Assembly (NCBI RefSeq): GCF_023284045.1
Contig: NZ_JAKIKQ010000023.1
Location: forward strand, 1 to 64,000
Reading direction: 5' to 3'
From: Shewanella kaireitica
GTDB lineage: Bacteria > Pseudomonadota > Gammaproteobacteria > Enterobacterales > Shewanellaceae
DNA length: 64,000 bases
Shown: positions 60,605 through 64,000 of the stretch, one piece after another
Numbering within the stretch: the first letter of the stretch is position 1
Layout: each line of letters opens with the position of its first letter
Position numbers and translations under genes: made by a program
Notes under the pieces: generated by a model
The model's input: only the letters and a program-made list of their open reading frames with translations
Databases searched by the model: none
Told to the model about the DNA's origin: nothing

Positions 60605-62446
60605 ATGCCCACTAAACCCTCAGTTTTTAAAAGGATATTTCTGCTTTGCTGGAATATTATAAATGGCACAAGAAAGCTATTTCTAAACCTTATTTTTTTC
60701 GGTTTGATTATTGCGCTTATCGTAACCCTTAGCAGTGAAGAGACATTAAAAGTTGAAGATGGCTCAGCGCTAGTGCTGAACCTGTCAGGCACTATCGTTG
60801 ATCAGAAACGTCGTGTTGATCCTTTAGAAGCTGCAATGAAAAGCGGCAGCGCTAAAGATGGTAGTGGCGAAATTCTGCTATCGGATGTCATCGATGTCGT
60901 TAACAATGCAGCTTCTGATGCTCGAATTAGTCAATTGGTACTCGATCTAGGCCATTTACGTGGTACAGGCATGAGTAAACTGCAATCTATAGGCGAGGCA
61001 TTAAACCACTTTAAAGAATCAGGCAAACCTATTGTCGCTCATGCAAATTGGTTTGGACAAAACCAGTACTTCTTAGCAAGTTATGCCGACGGCATTTATC
61101 TCAATCCACAGGGCAGTGTTGAAATAGAAGGCCTTGGTCGCTACCGTCAGTATTTTAAGTCTGCCTTAGATAAACTTAAAATCAAAGCGCATGTTTTTAG
61201 AGTGGGTACCTTTAAATCTGCTGTAGAGCCTTTTATTCGTGATGATATGTCTGACGCGGCTAAAGAAGCTAACTTGGCACTTTTAAATGATTTATGGGAA
61301 AGTTACAGCACTACTGTAGGCCAAAACCGTAATATTGATGCCAGCCAATTGTCATTATCAGCCAAAGAGTATTTGACTGAGCTCGATAAAGCTGACGGCC
61401 AATCTAGCCAGATGGCACTTAACCTTAATTGGGTTGATGAGTTAAAAACAGCTGAACAGTTTCGCTTGAGTATGGTCGACGCTGTCGGAAAATCTTCTGA
61501 TGGTGAATCTTTTAAACAAATTGATTTTTACGATTATCTCTCTGTCACTGCGAGTCACCCTCTTTTATTAGCTGATAACAAAGTCGGTATTATTGTAGCC
61601 AAAGGGAAGATTTTAAACGGGTCACAACCCGCTGGTGAGATTGGTGGCGAAAGCACTTCAGAACTACTACGTAAAGCCCGTTTTGATGATTCAATCAAAG
61701 CTGTAGTACTTCGAGTTGATAGCCCCGGTGGTAGCGCATTTGCTTCAGAGCAGATCCGCCAAGAAGTGTTAGCATTAAAAGAGGCTAACAAGCCAATTGT
61801 CGTCAGCATGGGCAGCTACGCCGCTTCTGGCGGTTATTGGATCTCTGCGAGTGCTGATTATATCTACGCGACTCCAACAACCTTGACGGGCTCTATTGGT
61901 ATTTTTGGCATGGTGACCACTTTTGAGGATTCTCTAGCGAGTATTGGCGTACATACTGATGGCGTTGCAACCTCTGATTGGGCTGGTTTTTCTGTTACCA
62001 AAGGGATATCACCTCAAATAAGTGCAGTGATTCAGCGTCACATTGAGCGCGGATATAAAGACTTTATATCACTGGTTGCAACAGAGCGAGATATGACCTT
62101 AGAGCAAGTAGACAGAATTGCTCAAGGGCGAGTATGGACGGGCCGCAAAGCACTTGAGCTTGGACTAGTCGATGGTATTGGTGATTTACAAAATGCTGTT
62201 ACTCATGCAGCTGAACTTGCGAAAATCGATCATTTTGATACTGAAGTGATCCAACAAGAGTTATCTCCTCAAGATCAGTTTATACAGGAGATGTTTGCAT
62301 CAGTTGCTGTTTATATACCAGAAAGCCTGACTCAAACCACTTTGTTAGAAAAGCTTTTAGGTGAGTTCTCTAGTGTCGCCGAAACATTACAAACTTTTGA
62401 TGACCCCAATGGTGTCTATCTATATTGTGATACATGCACTGACTAA
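60605..62446 (+). CDS. sppA: signal peptide peptidase A (protease IV)
   Basis: Inner-membrane serine protease that cuts leftover signal peptides. The 613 residues start with one transmembrane helix (LFLNLIFFGLIIALIVTLSS). Two tandem SppA domains follow: catalytic Lys near residue 200 (GTFKSAVEPF) in the first and Ser in GSYAASGGYWISA in the second, as in E. coli. AAAGGAG lies upstream of ATG 60605. A terminator (62481-62509) separates it from ansA. Confidence 0.94.
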   Translation: MPTKPSVFKRIFLLCWNIINGTRKLFLNLIFFGLIIALIVTLSSEETLKVEDGSALVLNLSGTIVDQKRRVDPLEAAMKSGSAKDGSGEILLSDVIDVVNNAASDARISQLVLDLGHLRGTGMSKLQSIGEALNHFKESGKPIVAHANWFGQNQYFLASYADGIYLNPQGSVEIEGLGRYRQYFKSALDKLKIKAHVFRVGTFKSAVEPFIRDDMSDAAKEANLALLNDLWESYSTTVGQNRNIDASQLSLSAKEYLTELDKADGQSSQMALNLNWVDELKTAEQFRLSMVDAVGKSSDGESFKQIDFYDYLSVTASHPLLLADNKVGIIVAKGKILNGSQPAGEIGGESTSELLRKARFDDSIKAVVLRVDSPGGSAFASEQIRQEVLALKEANKPIVVSMGSYAASGGYWISASADYIYATPTTLTGSIGIFGMVTTFEDSLASIGVHTDGVATSDWAGFSVTKGISPQISAVIQRHIERGYKDFISLVATERDMTLEQVDRIAQGRVWTGRKALELGLVDGIGDLQNAVTHAAELAKIDHFDTEVIQQELSPQDQFIQEMFASVAVYIPESLTQTTLLEKLLGEFSSVAETLQTFDDPNGVYLYCDTCTD

Positions 62447-62480
62447 CACCTTTATACATAACGCTTATAAACAAATATTA

Positions 62481-62509
62481 AATAAAGCCCAGTTTTACTG
62501 GGCTTTATT
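62481..62509 (+). terminator. sppA terminator
   Basis: AATAAAGCCCAGT pairs with ACTGGGCTTTATT around a TTT loop, 34 bp after sppA, giving a 13-bp stem. Confidence 0.85.
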
Positions 62510-62558
62510 CTATCTGCACCTTTATAATCACTCTATTGTGTTCAAAAACAAAAATAAC

Positions 62559-63575
62559 ATGACTAAACGCTGTATATATGTCGCCTACACAGGCGGAACC
62601 ATAGGTATGCAAAAAACTGAGCAGGGCTTTGCGCCTGTAGCGGGTTTTTTAACAGAATGTGTTAAAGCAATGCCGGAGTTTTACCATGAAGAGATGCCAG
62701 ACTTTGTCATTAGCGAATACTCGCCACTTATCGACTCTTCAGACATGGCGCCTACCGATTGGCAAATGATAGCTAATGATATCAAAGCTAACTACGACCA
62801 GTACGACGGCTTTGTTATCCTCCATGGTACTGACACTATGGCGTATACGGCGTCGGCGCTGTCTTTCATGCTGCAAGGCTTGTCTAAACCCGTTATCGTT
62901 ACCGGCTCACAAATACCATTAGCCCAGCTGCGCTCTGATGGTCAAACAAACTTATTAAATGCGCTATACATTGCGGCGAACTACCCTGTTGCCGAAGTTT
63001 GTTTATTCTTTAACAACAAGCTATTTAGAGGTAACCGCACCACTAAAGCTCATGCTGACGGATTCAATGCTTTTGCATCACCTAACTTTCCTTTGCTACT
63101 TGAAGCTGGGATAAAGATCCGTTGGCATGCGGGCGAGCGCGCAGATGAAAATCCAACTAGACCTTTAGAAGTTATCAATATAAGTCCTCAGCCCATAGGT
63201 GTAGTCACTCTGTACCCTGGGATCAATACTGAAATTTTTGCCAATGTTTTACAACAACCGGTGAAAGCACTAATACTTTTAACCTTTGGCGTAGGTAACG
63301 CTCCGCAGACACCGGCATTATTAAAGACACTCAGAGATGCACATGATCGTGGCATTGTTTTAGTAAACCTAACGCAGTGTTTGCAAGGAAAAGTCAATAT
63401 GGGAGGGTATGCGACAGGTAATGCTCTAGCATCCGCAGGTGTTATCAGTGGTTATGATATGACTACTGAAGCAGCACTGGCTAAGCTGCACTACTTACTG
63501 TCTACAGACCTTACTCCTGAGGCCATCCGCGCAGCCATGGAACAATCAATTGTCGGCGAATTGACCCAAGATTAA
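62559..63575 (+). CDS. ansA: type I asparaginase
   Basis: Cytoplasmic L-asparaginase: asparagine to aspartate plus ammonia. From ATG 62559 it has 338 residues, equal to E. coli AnsA. The first catalytic Thr is in YTGGTIGM and the second in HGTDTMAYTASALSFM; both AnsA signatures are intact, with KAHADGFNAFASPNFPLL following. The upstream in-frame codons to 62361 overlap sppA and its terminator and are not used. The sppA-ansA order is conserved in gammaproteobacteria. Confidence 0.95.
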   Translation: MTKRCIYVAYTGGTIGMQKTEQGFAPVAGFLTECVKAMPEFYHEEMPDFVISEYSPLIDSSDMAPTDWQMIANDIKANYDQYDGFVILHGTDTMAYTASALSFMLQGLSKPVIVTGSQIPLAQLRSDGQTNLLNALYIAANYPVAEVCLFFNNKLFRGNRTTKAHADGFNAFASPNFPLLLEAGIKIRWHAGERADENPTRPLEVINISPQPIGVVTLYPGINTEIFANVLQQPVKALILLTFGVGNAPQTPALLKTLRDAHDRGIVLVNLTQCLQGKVNMGGYATGNALASAGVISGYDMTTEAALAKLHYLLSTDLTPEAIRAAMEQSIVGELTQD

Positions 63576-63590
63576 CTACATCTTAGACAA

Positions 63591-63618
63591 AAAAGCCGCT
63601 CTTGATAGAGCGGCTTTT
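63591..63618. terminator. bidirectional terminator, ansA / yeaC
   Basis: AAAAGCCGCTC pairs with GAGCGGCTTTT around loop TTGATA, with A and T runs, between convergent genes. Confidence 0.92.
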
Positions 63619-63635
63619 ACTTTTATAAATCTAAT

Positions 63636-63917
63636 TTAAAGCTCTTTCTCTTTAAATTCAGCGATTGAGTCGCCTCTAAACTGCTTTTTAAGTTCAGACT
63701 TGGATAACTCATTAACCTGCCCTTCACTATTAATAGTAAAATGCTCAGTTTGAGTGAGCTTCCTTGCTTGATAAAGCATCACCACTTGCTGCGTTGAAGC
63801 ACGCTGCTCTTGGCTTAGCACTGTACCATCTTCCCACTTACCGAGCTCTACCGCACTTAATAAGCGCTCGTAGACTTCGGTGGGCATTTCATCGATGACT
63901 TTATTGATATCTGTCAT
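63636..63917 (-). CDS. yeaC: DUF1315 family protein (YeaC)
   Basis: Small soluble protein of 93 residues matching YeaC: MPTEVYERLLSAVELGKWEDGTVLSQEQRAST in the first half and a helix with MLYQARKLTQTEHF. The function is unknown in all species. Its start codon overlaps the stop of the upstream gene (ATGA), so the two are translationally coupled. Confidence 0.9.
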   Translation of the reverse strand: MTDINKVIDEMPTEVYERLLSAVELGKWEDGTVLSQEQRASTQQVVMLYQARKLTQTEHFTINSEGQVNELSKSELKKQFRGDSIAEFKEKEL

Positions 63918-64000
63918 ACTTTTTTCCGTTTATGCAGCACGATTTGTACTCGTGTGATGAGATAGCCAACAAAACCTAAAGCAAATGCGCCGCCGGCAAC
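63914..64000 (-). CDS. 3' end of a gene upstream of yeaC (partial)
   Basis: The last 28 codons are visible: a glycine-rich hydrophobic helix (VAGGAFALGFVGYLITRV) and a basic tail (HKRKKV), so it probably encodes a membrane-anchored protein ending in the cytoplasm. The stop TGA overlaps the yeaC start. Too little is present for identification. Confidence 0.65.
   Translation of the reverse strand, partial: VAGGAFALGFVGYLITRVQIVLHKRKKV

Overview
The window looks like chromosomal DNA of a Shewanella-type gammaproteobacterium. The evidence is the gene order and the protein types: two GAPDH genes flanking a DUF2989 lipoprotein; aroA-cmk-rpsA-ihfB-lapA-lapB-pyrF on one strand; gyrA divergent from ubiG; a phosphoglycolate phosphatase-like gene before nrdA-nrdB-yfaE; and sppA-ansA beside yeaC. 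Base composition is AT-leaning, with many simple hairpin terminators. The species assignment is inference; no search was run.

Layout. 1-200: tRNA-Gly(GCC) and the first bases of tRNA-Cys on the minus strand, with a strong sigma70-like promoter. 677-4446: gapB, DUF2989 lipoprotein, gapA. 4447-5600: a decayed copy of a dispersed repeat and two small unknown genes. 5659-7569: GNAT plus FAD amine-oxidase-like operon. 7858-13813: an unknown membrane protein, an M1 metallopeptidase coupled to a DUF6702-like protein, a glycine-zipper protein and an EcKL-like kinase. 13952-15901: a small basic protein with a ribbon-helix-helix-like C-terminus, divergent from a tyrosine recombinase across an intergenic region rich in inverted repeats. 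16021-22071: a surface nucleotidase, an M1 aminopeptidase and an RluA-family pseudouridine synthase. 22315-28717: an accessory module of porin, multi-domain FMN-binding lipoprotein, ApbE flavin transferase and a TtrS/TtrR-like two-component system. 28739-33472: DTW-domain tRNA modification gene, pssA, DUF1904, a small membrane ORF and dacB. 33596-37834: a DmdC-like acyl-CoA dehydrogenase, a small outer-membrane barrel, yaiL and a DECR2-like SDR. 37931-44562: pyrF, lapAB, ihfB, rpsA, cmk, aroA. 44990-53333: aminotransferase, serC, a serine hydrolase, gyrA, ubiG and a HAD phosphatase. 53334-57895: a MITE-like repeat, then a complex nrdA control region and nrdAB-yfaE. 57948-64000: a frameshifted YCII-domain gene, fadH, sppA, ansA, yeaC and the end of one more gene.

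Most of the window is housekeeping. The most interesting part is 22315-28717. A lipoprotein with one canonical flavinylation motif and at least one degenerate copy sits divergently from the ApbE that could flavinylate it. A periplasmic-binding-domain histidine kinase with its response regulator lies next to them. An 11-bp sequence, part of an 18-bp palindrome between lipoprotein and apbE, recurs upstream of the kinase gene. This suggests a self-contained, ligand-regulated flavin electron-transfer system in the cell envelope, distantly recalling PplA-type extracellular electron transfer. Other items worth checking are the recombinase locus with its 36-bp palindrome, the S1-type leader of rpsA with GGA in two hairpin loops, the NrdR and DnaA sites before nrdA, a pair of dispersed repeats 49 kb apart, the NADP-like cofactor loop of GapB, and the one-base frameshift in the YCII gene.
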